Shown here: piece after piece, positions 7,921 to 15,313 of the stretch | Numbering within the stretch: position 1 is the stretch's first letter | How the letters are laid out: each line of letters begins with the position of its first letter | NCBI GenBank assembly: GCA_035341665.1 | Contig: DAOQVR010000013.1 | Span: forward strand, 62,001 to 126,000 | Source: DAOQVR01 sp035341665 | Lineage (GTDB): Bacteria; Chloroflexota; Anaerolineae; JAAYZQ01 | DNA length: 64,000 nucleotides | Direction of reading: 5' to 3' | Position numbers and translations under genes: made by a program | The notes under the pieces: model-generated | What the model was told of the DNA's origin: nothing | Database searches by the model: none | The model's input: the letters and a program-made list of their open reading frames with translations, nothing else

Positions 7921-8817
7921 CTACTGCCAGTAAAAGACCTGCTCTTCGCTGGATGTGCTCAGGGGGAGGTAGGAAACCTTGCCTGCTGCGTCCGTGACTT
8001 TCAGGACGGCCCTGACGCGCCAGTGGTAGGCGCGGTTGGTTTCCTGGTCGGCCTGTAGGTAGAGGGCTGGATCGACGAACCACTGCGCGACTTGGACATA
8101 GACGGGTAGCACAACCTCGCTGCCCTGGCGGGTATAGCGCAGGGTGATCTCAAAGTACTGGTCCGGCCCGAGGGTGTAGGCGGATGTCCAGCTCATCTTG
8201 AGAGCCCGCCCAGATTCGGAAGACCCATTCTCTGGCAGCTGCGGGATAGGGGCACCCAACAAGGGGAGCGTCGTTGGCGTGCTCATGGGCGGCGGGCGTG
8301 TGGCCGCCGCGCGAGTCCTGGTTGGTGTCGGACTGGGTGCCGTGGTGGCGGTAGGAGTCGCAGTGTGGGTTGGAGAAGGCGTGGAGGTGGGTACGGGGGT
8401 CAGGGTCGGTGTCGACGTGGGCGTCGGTGTCCGTGTTGGGGTTGGAGTACTCGTCGGAGTCAGCGAGGGAGTCAGGCTTGGGATCCGCAGCAATAGGCCT
8501 GGCACTTCCGTGGCGACCTCGCGCGCAGAGTGCACGACGGCCCGCGGTGGCAAGGTCTCGAAGGCTTGCCGCAGACGGGGGCCTGCCCATAGGCCGAACA
8601 GAGTGCCGAGCACGGCGAGGACGGCCAACAAGACTGGGCGAAGCCACTCACGCCGCAGAGGCTCCCCGCACCGCGGGCACAGCACCAGGCCCCGGCTCGC
8701 AGTGGCTCCGCAGCTCCGGCACCGGATCCTGCGCGCGCGGCGCTGCGGCTTGCCGCAGGCTGGGCAGACGACTTGGGCCTGCTCTATCTGCGCCCCACAC
8801 CGCCTACACTTGCGCAG
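7921..8817 (-). CDS. Zinc-ribbon, single-pass membrane protein with Thr/Pro linker
   Basis: If translation starts at the CTG at 8817, four bases after an AGGAGG, the product has 298 residues. Four CxxC pairs (CRRC, CPAC, CRSC, CPRC) within the first 65 residues form two zinc ribbons. A membrane helix follows (PVLLAVLAVLGTLFGLWAG), then a long Thr/Pro/Ser repeat linker (residues about 115-175) and a C-terminal extracellular beta-rich domain with ALKMSWTSAYTLGPDQYFEI. Starting at the next candidate, GTG 8685, would discard three of the four CxxC pairs, so the CTG start is more sensible; no ATG is available. It is the last gene of the minus-strand operon, 18 bases after the M50 protease stop. 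Proteins of this build are frequent in Anaerolineae; the function is unknown. Confidence 0.7.
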   Translation of the reverse strand: MRKCRRCGAQIEQAQVVCPACGKPQRRARRIRCRSCGATASRGLVLCPRCGEPLRREWLRPVLLAVLAVLGTLFGLWAGPRLRQAFETLPPRAVVHSAREVATEVPGLLLRIPSLTPSLTPTSTPTPTRTPTPTSTPTLTPVPTSTPSPTHTATPTATTAPSPTPTRTRAAATRPPPMSTPTTLPLLGAPIPQLPENGSSESGRALKMSWTSAYTLGPDQYFEITLRYTRQGSEVVLPVYVQVAQWFVDPALYLQADQETNRAYHWRVRAVLKVTDAAGKVSYLPLSTSSEEQVFYWQ

Positions 8818-8835
8818 CTTTCCTCCTTGGGCTGC

Positions 8836-10116
8836 CTAGAACAGGTCGGACCAGTCCAGCGACGGCAGTGGATTGACCAGATCCTGCCAGGTGATGAGCA
8901 GCATCAGTCCGATGAGCAGTGCCATGCCGACGAGGTGTACCAGTCCCTCCTTCGCCGGATCGACCCGTCTGCCCCGTATGGCCTCGACGATCACGAACAG
9001 GATTCGGCCACCGTCAAGCGCGGGAAGAGGGAGAAGGTTGGTGACCGCCAGCGCTACGCTGAGCGAGCCCAGCATCCTCATCACAGGGTACCACCAGCCT
9101 GTCTCAAGCGTATACCGCACCGCATCGCCGATAAGGCTGCCGATTCCCACCGGGCCCACTGGGCGTGCAAGCTCCGCGGGGATCAGGCCCCGTATCAACT
9201 GGACGGGCAAGGCCAGGGTGAGGGCTGCCATGGAGACGGCTTCCCGCAAGCCGAGCCAAAGCGACCGGTACCAGGGGTGGTGCACAAGGACCGTGCGCTG
9301 CCCGAGCAGAATGCCGGTCGGGCCTTCGCCGTCTGGTGGGTTCTCGCGAGGGACGATGCTGAGGACGATGGTCTCCTCTCCCCGCAGCACCGTGAAGACA
9401 ATAGGCGCTCCTGCCCGACCTCGGATGTACTCCTGCAAGCCTTCTATCGTCTCTACGGAGTCGTCGTCGACGCGCATCAGCAAGTCCCCGGCCTGCAGCC
9501 CTGCTTGCTGTGCAGGGGAGTTGGCCGCCACCTCGGAAACCAGGATATTCGGCGGCTCCGCAACGGCTGGTGCCCCCACAATGAACGCCGTCGCGAAAAA
9601 GAGCACAGCGGTCACCAGGTTCATGATCGAGCCGGCGGCCAAGACCCAGATTCGGGTCAGCTTCCGCTTGCTTGCGAAACTCCCGGGGTCGCCCGGATCC
9701 TCCTCCCCACGCATCTTCGCGAAGCCGCCAAAGGGAATGGCATTAAGGGAGTAGAGCATGCCCCGGTCGATGAGCTCAACAGACTGCGCCTGGCCGGCCA
9801 GAGGATCCTCAGGTGCTACCACGCTCACGTCGGTCAGAACTAGGCGGCCCTTCTGGTCCTCCGCGGCATGGTAGGACACGAGCGATCCTGTCACAATCTC
9901 CTGTGGCACGCTCAGTCGGCGCGGGACGACAATAGTCCTTCCACCGATCACGATTCTGCCCTTGCTGCGCCAGAGGGACAGCAGGCGCGGAGGGTACCCG
10001 GCGCCGAACTCCTCGACCACGATTCCGGCTGCTCGCGCTGTGAGCATGTGTCCGAGCTCGTGCACCAAGACCATGATGCTGAGCGCGACGAGTAGTGAGA
10101 CGATGGTTATGAGCAT
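8836..10116 (-). CDS. M50-family site-2 protease with PDZ domain (RseP-like)
   Basis: A 426-residue intramembrane zinc metalloprotease. The first membrane helix carries the catalytic HELGH at residues 19-23. An insertion of about 90 residues follows, then the NAIPFGGFAKM segment, a second helix, a PDZ domain (about residues 200-265; NSPAQQAGLQAGDLL), and C-terminal helices with LLPLPALDGGR, which supplies the third zinc ligand. Such enzymes cut anti-sigma factors or signal peptides within the membrane. It starts with ATG and lies 17 bases after the IscU-like gene and 18 bases before the zinc-ribbon gene, so it is within the same operon. Which substrate it cleaves cannot be told; the downstream single-pass zinc-ribbon protein is one speculative candidate. 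Confidence 0.92.
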   Translation of the reverse strand: MLITIVSLLVALSIMVLVHELGHMLTARAAGIVVEEFGAGYPPRLLSLWRSKGRIVIGGRTIVVPRRLSVPQEIVTGSLVSYHAAEDQKGRLVLTDVSVVAPEDPLAGQAQSVELIDRGMLYSLNAIPFGGFAKMRGEEDPGDPGSFASKRKLTRIWVLAAGSIMNLVTAVLFFATAFIVGAPAVAEPPNILVSEVAANSPAQQAGLQAGDLLMRVDDDSVETIEGLQEYIRGRAGAPIVFTVLRGEETIVLSIVPRENPPDGEGPTGILLGQRTVLVHHPWYRSLWLGLREAVSMAALTLALPVQLIRGLIPAELARPVGPVGIGSLIGDAVRYTLETGWWYPVMRMLGSLSVALAVTNLLPLPALDGGRILFVIVEAIRGRRVDPAKEGLVHLVGMALLIGLMLLITWQDLVNPLPSLDWSDLF

Positions 10117-10133
10117 AGAGTCCTGTCCTTCGC

Positions 10134-10775
10134 TCAGGCTGACTTGATCTCGTGCCAGGCCATCTGGAGCTTTTCCAGCTGGTCCTCATTCACAGCCTCG
10201 TGATCGTCGTCGAACCCGGGCAACTGCAGGATCATCCGGAAGATCTGTGTCAGGCTGAGCTCCATCGGCTCCGCGTCGGGGTAAGCACCGAAGAGCGCGC
10301 GCACCATGCGCCCAAAGTCGTGCCAGTGAAGGGGCTCTCTAGCCTCGGGCGCGTCTTTCGGCTGGGTGACCTTTTCGTCAAGCAGTTCTGCGGCACGCTC
10401 CAGGTCTCCCTGCCTCCGGAAGTAATCGGCAAGCGCAGCGCGCAGTGCGTCGGCTGCGAGCACCGAGCAGTGCATCTTGATCGGCGGCAGACCGTCCAAT
10501 GCCTCTGCAATGGCTTTGTTCGTAATCTCGAGCGCTTCCTCAATGGTCTTGCCCTTGAGCATCTCGGTCGCCATCGAGCTGGTGGCTATGGCAGCCCCGC
10601 AGCCAAAAGTGCGGAACTTGATGTCCGCGATCACGTTTCCCTCGACGCGGATAGACATCTCCATCAAATCGCCGCATCGGGGGTTTCCCATACGCCCCAC
10701 GCCGTCGGGGTTCTCGATCACCCCCACGTTGCGGGGGTTCATGAAGTGATCCATCACTCTCTGGCTATAGTCCAA
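10134..10775 (-). CDS. IscU/NifU-type iron-sulfur cluster scaffold with C-terminal extension
   Basis: A 213-residue protein. Residues 1-125 match the IscU/NifU N-terminal scaffold, with the three cluster cysteines C34 (NPRCGD), C59 (TFGCGAAIATSS) and C103 (KMHCSVLA) and the conserved Asp36. Residues 126-213 are an extra region without cysteines that does not resemble the NifU Nfu domain. Scaffold proteins assemble Fe-S clusters and hand them to apo-enzymes. Its place 107 bases downstream of the isopentenyl phosphate kinase gene, in an operon with aconitase X, suggests it could mature that enzyme; this is inference. No cysteine desulfurase gene is nearby. Confidence 0.88.
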   Translation of the reverse strand: MDYSQRVMDHFMNPRNVGVIENPDGVGRMGNPRCGDLMEMSIRVEGNVIADIKFRTFGCGAAIATSSMATEMLKGKTIEEALEITNKAIAEALDGLPPIKMHCSVLAADALRAALADYFRRQGDLERAAELLDEKVTQPKDAPEAREPLHWHDFGRMVRALFGAYPDAEPMELSLTQIFRMILQLPGFDDDHEAVNEDQLEKLQMAWHEIKSA

Positions 10776-10882
10776 CGTGCAACCTCACTGATTCTGGGTT
10801 CTGAGTGCTGCGATGTTAGCACCCTTTCCATTACGCGGCAAGTTCGCTTGTTTGGCTCTCCCGTAAGTCATGGCACGGTGGC

Positions 10883-11701
10883 TCACAACCAGCGAATGAC
10901 CGTGCCGCAGTCGCCTGCTTGCTCCTCCTGGAGGGCAGACGCCAGCGCGCCTGGCCGCTCGGCAGAGAGAATGCGCACTTCCATGCCGGGTACCTCCTCT
11001 GCCAGGCGCACCATTTCCCCAACCTTGGCTCGCATTCCACCCGTCACATCGGCCGCCCGCGATGCGCCCAGTCCCCGCTGGACGGACGGCCAGTTGGCCG
11101 GCGTGATCTCGGGCACGCGCTGTGCAGTCGGATCGGATCGCGGGTCGCTCGTGAACACCCCGTCTACGTCGCTGATCAGGACCACTCTCCTAGGCTGCAG
11201 GCGGCGAGCTAGGAAGGCAAGCACCTGCTCCGTTGATACGATCGTTCCTCCGATGGTCTGATCTATCGCCACGTCCCCATACAGCAGCGGGACCAGCCCG
11301 CGAGCCAGCGCCTCCGCCACGACCGCCGTGTCCATCGCCACCAGCTGCCCCGAGTCACAGCGAACCAATGCGGACGGGGCAAGGCACCAGGCTGGCACGC
11401 CGGCGGCAAGCAACGAATCGGCCACCCTGCGGTTCAGGCGGCCGGCCGCCGCCGCCACTTCGGCAAAACCGTACCATTGCGCGGGCCCGTGGACACCAGC
11501 GCGCGTCCCGGTTCGCCTCGCCACGCTGTGCCCGTACGACCCGCTGCCGTGTCCAAGAACCAGGCGCAGCTCCGGGTGAGCGCGCAGTGCTTCAGCGATC
11601 TCCCCGGCCAGGCGCGCCAGGACCTGGGGCCGGGCTGTGTGTGGTCTGGTCTTGACCGTGATCGCCGATCCGCCTAGCTTGCAGAAGACGAGCTCCTTCA
11701 T
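10883..11701 (-). CDS. ipk: Isopentenyl phosphate kinase
   Basis: A 272-residue amino-acid-kinase-family protein. It has the nucleotide-binding start CKLGGSAIT with Lys8 and Lys17, the GHGSGSYGH motif with His58 in the place of the IPK catalytic histidine, LYGDVAID, VVLISDVDGVFTSDP and DVTGGMRAKV. It would phosphorylate isopentenyl phosphate to isopentenyl diphosphate with ATP, the last step of alternative mevalonate pathways. The ATG at 11701 overlaps the TGA of the aconitase X small subunit (ATGA), so translation is coupled. The motif GHGSGSYGH separates IPK from glutamate-5-kinase and fosfomycin kinase-like relatives, and the gene order supports the call strongly. Confidence 0.93.
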   Translation of the reverse strand: MKELVFCKLGGSAITVKTRPHTARPQVLARLAGEIAEALRAHPELRLVLGHGSGSYGHSVARRTGTRAGVHGPAQWYGFAEVAAAAGRLNRRVADSLLAAGVPAWCLAPSALVRCDSGQLVAMDTAVVAEALARGLVPLLYGDVAIDQTIGGTIVSTEQVLAFLARRLQPRRVVLISDVDGVFTSDPRSDPTAQRVPEITPANWPSVQRGLGASRAADVTGGMRAKVGEMVRLAEEVPGMEVRILSAERPGALASALQEEQAGDCGTVIRWL

Positions 11702-12090
11702 CGTTCCACCAGGATCCAGTCGCTCGAAACACGAACCCGGTCGCCGGTCTGGATCTGGGAGATATCCACCTGGTCGACCATGGGGATGCCCCCGATGATC
11801 GCACCCACCGCGACAATCGGTTCGCTCTCCGAGTTGATGATGGCGGCCGGAGCCGTGCCTGCGCGCGCCATTCTGTAGAGGGTATAGGAGCCGACGGTAC
11901 TGCCCTTTCCGGTCGGAAAGACTAGAACCCGCCCAGAGACGCACTGCCCCTCCAGGTCGTGACCCGGCTCAACGACGGTCCCTGTGTCGGGGTCTACCCC
12001 GCCCAAGAAGCCCACCGGAGCAGCCGAGACAAGCGCGACTCCGCACGCCTCACCGGGTTGAATGACCCGGCCCTGCAGCTCGATACTCAT
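11698..12090 (-). CDS. Phosphomevalonate dehydratase small subunit (aconitase X swivel domain)
   Basis: A 130-residue protein of the DUF126/aconitase X small-subunit family, with GRVLVFPTGKGSTVGSYTLY and AIINSESEPIVAVGAIIGGIP, the latter typical of the family. Together with the large subunit it forms the enzyme that dehydrates (R)-mevalonate 5-phosphate to trans-anhydromevalonate 5-phosphate in the archaeal pathway. Its ATG overlaps the TGA of the large subunit gene (ATGA at 12087-12090) and its own TGA overlaps the IPK start, so three genes are translationally coupled. Bacterial aconitase X can instead be a cis-3-hydroxyproline dehydratase, but the flanking IPK and UbiD genes argue against that here. 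Confidence 0.9.
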   Translation of the reverse strand: MSIELQGRVIQPGEACGVALVSAAPVGFLGGVDPDTGTVVEPGHDLEGQCVSGRVLVFPTGKGSTVGSYTLYRMARAGTAPAAIINSESEPIVAVGAIIGGIPMVDQVDISQIQTGDRVRVSSDWILVER

Positions 12091-13307
12091 GGCCGCCACC
12101 GTCCCGTGATCGTCGCCTCGACGCACCTCTCCAGAGGGCCGAATCGCACTGAGAGACCCGAGTGGGAGGGTGCGTAGAACGCCATCTTGGCTGAGTTGGT
12201 TGCCAGTGACCGGAAGCCGAGGGCGGCTACAGGTGCAACGACCAGGCACGTGTCTGCGACCACCCGGCCGCCAGACTCCTCGATCCGTGACACGAGACCG
12301 GCACGAACTGCCCCGTCGCGAATGGGGCGCGCGGTCGTAACCCAGAGCTGGGCTCTCAGTGTCCTGCCCTGCAGAGCGTCGGCAATCAGAGCAATCTCGG
12401 CCAGTGAGGCGTGGGGGCAGCCGATGCTGACCAAGTCGATCTCTGCAGCGCTCCCGTCGAGCACGTGGTAGCCGGAGCGCAGGCTGTCGATGGAGCTTGG
12501 CTGGAGGCCGGTCGCTTCAACTGTGCCGCCCCTTGCCTCGGCTGTAAGGCCCTCGATGTGGTACAGCCCGATCGCCCCACTGGCTGCCATTGCGGCGCCC
12601 AGTGTCTTCAGGTCCGCCCCGGGAGGAAGGCCCGCCGCCAAACGAAGATAGGGTACCCCGTGCCGAACCTGGCTGCCGATCATGATGCCAAGCGCTCCTA
12701 GGTCGGCCTCGGACGCGAGGGGGCACCGGACGTCAAAGAGCGCCGTGGGCTGCCGTGCCTCGTCTAGGTGCAGTCCGGCACGCGCCGTCCTGCCGGCGAT
12801 CGCAGCAGCCAGTGCACTTGGCCCCCCTTCGCGGTTGGTCCGAGCACCCAGCACCGAGTTGGCATAAGTGACGGCGGAAGACTCCGCCCACGCTAGGTGC
12901 TGGCCCAGGGCCGGAAGCGTGCCCGTCTGGTACGGAGTGCAGGTCAGGGTGGGCAGCACGCCAAGCGTGGCATAGGCATCCACCACCGCGCGCTGCTTCT
13001 TGATGAAGGTCTCCTCAAAGCCCAGCGCACGCCAGGCCTGCATGTCTGCCCCGGCTGGGTTGAGGGTCGCCGGAATGCGCGCGCGCGCGCCCATCGCCGC
13101 CCATTCCTGCAGGAACTCAAGGCCAGCCTGGCCCAGGTTCTTGTAGCTGACGCCGGAGATCTGGGCGCTCTCCACCGGCACCAGGTCGGCGGCGCCATAG
13201 ATCTTGGCAAGGGCGACGACGATGGCCATTGCCTTCTGTTGGCCGGGCCCCTGGTCACCTGCCAGGATGTCCGACTCCTCGTCTGTGAGCCCCAGTGTCT
13301 CGGCCAT
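12087..13307 (-). CDS. Phosphomevalonate dehydratase large subunit (aconitase X catalytic subunit)
   Basis: A 406-residue aconitase X (DUF521) catalytic subunit encoded separately from its swivel domain, as in archaea. Three cysteines suited to hold an iron-sulfur cluster are C123 (LTCTPYQTG), C297 (SIGCPHAS) and C354 (ADTCLVV). NSVLGARTNREGG at about residues 150-162 is the family's conserved substrate-binding block. It would remove water from mevalonate 5-phosphate. The ATG lies 18 bases after the UbiD-like gene stop. A KMAFY...HSGLSVRFGPLERC block closes the protein, as in other family members. No residue expected for the cluster appears to be missing. Confidence 0.92.
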   Translation of the reverse strand: MAETLGLTDEESDILAGDQGPGQQKAMAIVVALAKIYGAADLVPVESAQISGVSYKNLGQAGLEFLQEWAAMGARARIPATLNPAGADMQAWRALGFEETFIKKQRAVVDAYATLGVLPTLTCTPYQTGTLPALGQHLAWAESSAVTYANSVLGARTNREGGPSALAAAIAGRTARAGLHLDEARQPTALFDVRCPLASEADLGALGIMIGSQVRHGVPYLRLAAGLPPGADLKTLGAAMAASGAIGLYHIEGLTAEARGGTVEATGLQPSSIDSLRSGYHVLDGSAAEIDLVSIGCPHASLAEIALIADALQGRTLRAQLWVTTARPIRDGAVRAGLVSRIEESGGRVVADTCLVVAPVAALGFRSLATNSAKMAFYAPSHSGLSVRFGPLERCVEATITGRWRP

Positions 13308-13325
13308 AGACCGGCGCCGGGCGGG

Positions 13326-14642
13326 CTAGTAGCCCACCTTGAGGAACGCGTCCCGCTCTGCCTGGCTCAGGGCGCGGCCCGAATGATCGACCCAGGGGAT
13401 AGTGGCGTCCAATCCCATCTTTGCCGAGCGCGCCTTCTGTCCAGGCACGAGCTCGGCCGAAGGATCCAGGCTGCTGCTGGGCTGGTCGGGGAGCACGATC
13501 AAGTCGCGATCGGCCTGAAAGCGCGTGGCGATAGCCCACTCCACCACTGCCGGGTCAAAGGGGTCCACGTCCTGGTCCACGACCACCACGTGCTTGAGCG
13601 AGCCGTGACCTTGGAACGCCGCCTCTATGGCCCTGCGGCCGTCATTTGGGCTGTGCTTGGAAATCTGCACCACCGCGTGAAGCCAGCACATGCCGCCGGG
13701 GGTAATGCTCACCGCCCGGCAATCGACGGCTTCTGCAACCGTCCTGAACAGGTTTGGCTCACGCGGCAGTCCCATGAGCAAGCGATGCTCTGGACCCCCC
13801 GGCAGCAGCGCATGGTAGATGGGCTCCCGCCGGTGGGTGAGGCAATCCACTTCAAAGATAGGCTGAGCCCGCACGATATCCCACGTCTCGGTGAGATCGA
13901 TAAAGGGCCCCTCGTCGGCGAGGCGAGTGGTCAGCCGCCCTTCTAGGATAGCCTCACATAGGGCCGGTACTTCGAGGTCGACCGTGATGCAGCGTGCCAC
14001 AGGAGTCGGCTGTAGCGCCTGCGCGATGGCGAGCTCGTCGACGCCAGGCGCAGCGTTCATCGAGGCAGCAAGCAGCACGTGGACGGGGGCACCCAGGCAG
14101 ACGGCCATGGGCAGGTCGCGCCCGGCTGCTGCAGCTTTGCGCCACGCAGTGTCGGTGCCGCGCCCTTCCACGATGCGGCCCACCATGCTGCTGGGTCCGA
14201 TCTGCATCAGCCGATGGAAGCTGGCGTTGCGCCCTGTATCGGGATCGCGGATGACAGCCACTCCGGCGGTAATGTAGGGCCCCCCGTCTCCGGCAAGGTG
14301 CTTCAGGATGGGAAGCCTCCCCAGGTCAGTGGCGGGCTCAACCACTTCCTGGCACGGAGCGTCCTGGACCAAGGGCGGCAAGCTCGGACTGCCCAGTGCC
14401 TCCACCATGCGCGGTACAATGCCACCCACTGTCGTACCCAGCGCCCAGGCAAAGTTCTCGCGGCGCGCGCAGACATTGGCTGCGGCTCGCCAGCCCGGCC
14501 GGAGGGGGTTGTCGAAGAGCAGCGGGCGGTCTCTCTGCGCATCGATGGCCCGAGCCGCTTCGAGGTGCGGATCGACGGGCACTTCCCACGTGAGTAAGTC
14601 TGTTCGTCCAGCCCACTCGAGAAAAGCGCGCAGATCGTTCAT
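13326..14642 (-). CDS. UbiD-family decarboxylase, probable anhydromevalonate phosphate decarboxylase
   Basis: A 438-residue UbiD-family protein, close in length to the archaeal enzyme and shorter than E. coli UbiD. It shows the family's prenylated-FMN and metal-binding blocks: the FHRLMQIGP region near residue 143, VHVLLAASMNAAPGVDELAIA, the acidic segment VPALCEAILEGRLTTRLADE followed by GPFIDLTETWD, and the C-terminal VVVDQDVDPFDPAVVEWAIATR. In the archaeal mevalonate pathway this family decarboxylates trans-anhydromevalonate 5-phosphate to isopentenyl phosphate. The adjacent UbiX-type gene would make the prenylated FMN cofactor. Substrate assignment comes from the gene order with aconitase X and IPK; a UbiD acting on an aromatic acid is the alternative. 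Confidence 0.9.
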   Translation of the reverse strand: MNDLRAFLEWAGRTDLLTWEVPVDPHLEAARAIDAQRDRPLLFDNPLRPGWRAAANVCARRENFAWALGTTVGGIVPRMVEALGSPSLPPLVQDAPCQEVVEPATDLGRLPILKHLAGDGGPYITAGVAVIRDPDTGRNASFHRLMQIGPSSMVGRIVEGRGTDTAWRKAAAAGRDLPMAVCLGAPVHVLLAASMNAAPGVDELAIAQALQPTPVARCITVDLEVPALCEAILEGRLTTRLADEGPFIDLTETWDIVRAQPIFEVDCLTHRREPIYHALLPGGPEHRLLMGLPREPNLFRTVAEAVDCRAVSITPGGMCWLHAVVQISKHSPNDGRRAIEAAFQGHGSLKHVVVVDQDVDPFDPAVVEWAIATRFQADRDLIVLPDQPSSSLDPSAELVPGQKARSAKMGLDATIPWVDHSGRALSQAERDAFLKVGY

Positions 14643-14683
14643 TTCCAGGGGTAAGGTCCCTCAGCGGCGTTTGGGACGCCGCC

Positions 14684-15232
14684 TCACTCGGCCCAACGCC
14701 GATATAGCTGGTGTGGAAGGCCCAGCATGTCCAGCACTTTGCCGGCGAAAAAGTCCGTCACATCTTCGATCGTGCGCGGGTTGGGATAGTAGGCCACAAT
14801 GGGCGGCAGTAGGACGGCTCCCGCCAACCGGGTGAGACGCATGTTCTCGATGTCGGCGAGGGCGAGAGGCGTCTCACGCGGCATGAGGATCAACGGGCGG
14901 TTCAGCCTGAGCATCATCGCCGCGACCCGGACGATCAGGTTGTCCGCGTAGCCGTGGGCCACGGCAGACAGGGTCTTCATCGAGCACGGGGCAATGACCA
15001 TTGCGTCTGGTGCGCGCGATGAGCTCGATATCGGAGCAGCCAGGTCCCCACATTCCCAGTGGGAGGTGGCAGGCAGTGCGACAGTGGCGCCCATCTCTTG
15101 TGCGATGACGGCACGCGCGCCGTCGGAGACGATGGCATGCACGTGGTGCTCGCCGCAGCACGCCAGGACCTCCAGCAGTCTCGCGCCGATGGTCACTCCA
15201 GAAGCACCGGTAATCGCTACCACAAGCTCCAT
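14684..15232 (-). CDS. ubiX: UbiX-type flavin prenyltransferase
   Basis: A 182-residue flavoprotein of the UbiX/Pad1 family, with the N-terminal AITGASGVTIGARLLE, the flavin-binding SSSRAPDAMVIAPCSMKTLSA, GYADNLIVR, MPRETPLAL and PPIVAYYPNPRTIEDVTDF. It joins a dimethylallyl group from dimethylallyl phosphate to FMN, giving the prenylated FMN needed by UbiD enzymes. The ATG at 15232 follows GGGGGTG; a GTG six bases upstream is possible. It is the first gene of the minus-strand operon, directly after the L25 terminator. The 41-base gap to the UbiD gene fits co-transcription. Confidence 0.93.
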   Translation of the reverse strand: MELVVAITGASGVTIGARLLEVLACCGEHHVHAIVSDGARAVIAQEMGATVALPATSHWECGDLAAPISSSSRAPDAMVIAPCSMKTLSAVAHGYADNLIVRVAAMMLRLNRPLILMPRETPLALADIENMRLTRLAGAVLLPPIVAYYPNPRTIEDVTDFFAGKVLDMLGLPHQLYRRWAE

Positions 15233-15257
15233 GGCCACCCCCGTCAGCAGATAGAAA

Positions 15258-15291
15258 GAGGATCACGCCGCTCTGAGCAGGCGTGATCCTC
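15258..15291 (-). terminator. Intrinsic terminator after rplY, just before the mevalonate operon
   Basis: A perfect 12 bp stem (GAGGATCACGCC, 15280-15291 and 15258-15269) with a 10-base loop, followed on the minus strand by TTTCTATC. It lies 22 bases after the rplY stop and 25 bases before the ubiX start, so readthrough could also feed the operon. Confidence 0.85.
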
Positions 15292-15313
15292 GGCACCAAA
15301 CATTACTGCTAGG

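Noticed and set aside
8320..8470. DNA tandem repeat
   Set aside because: The repetitive bases encode the Thr/Pro/Ser linker of the zinc-ribbon membrane protein and are explained by the protein sequence.
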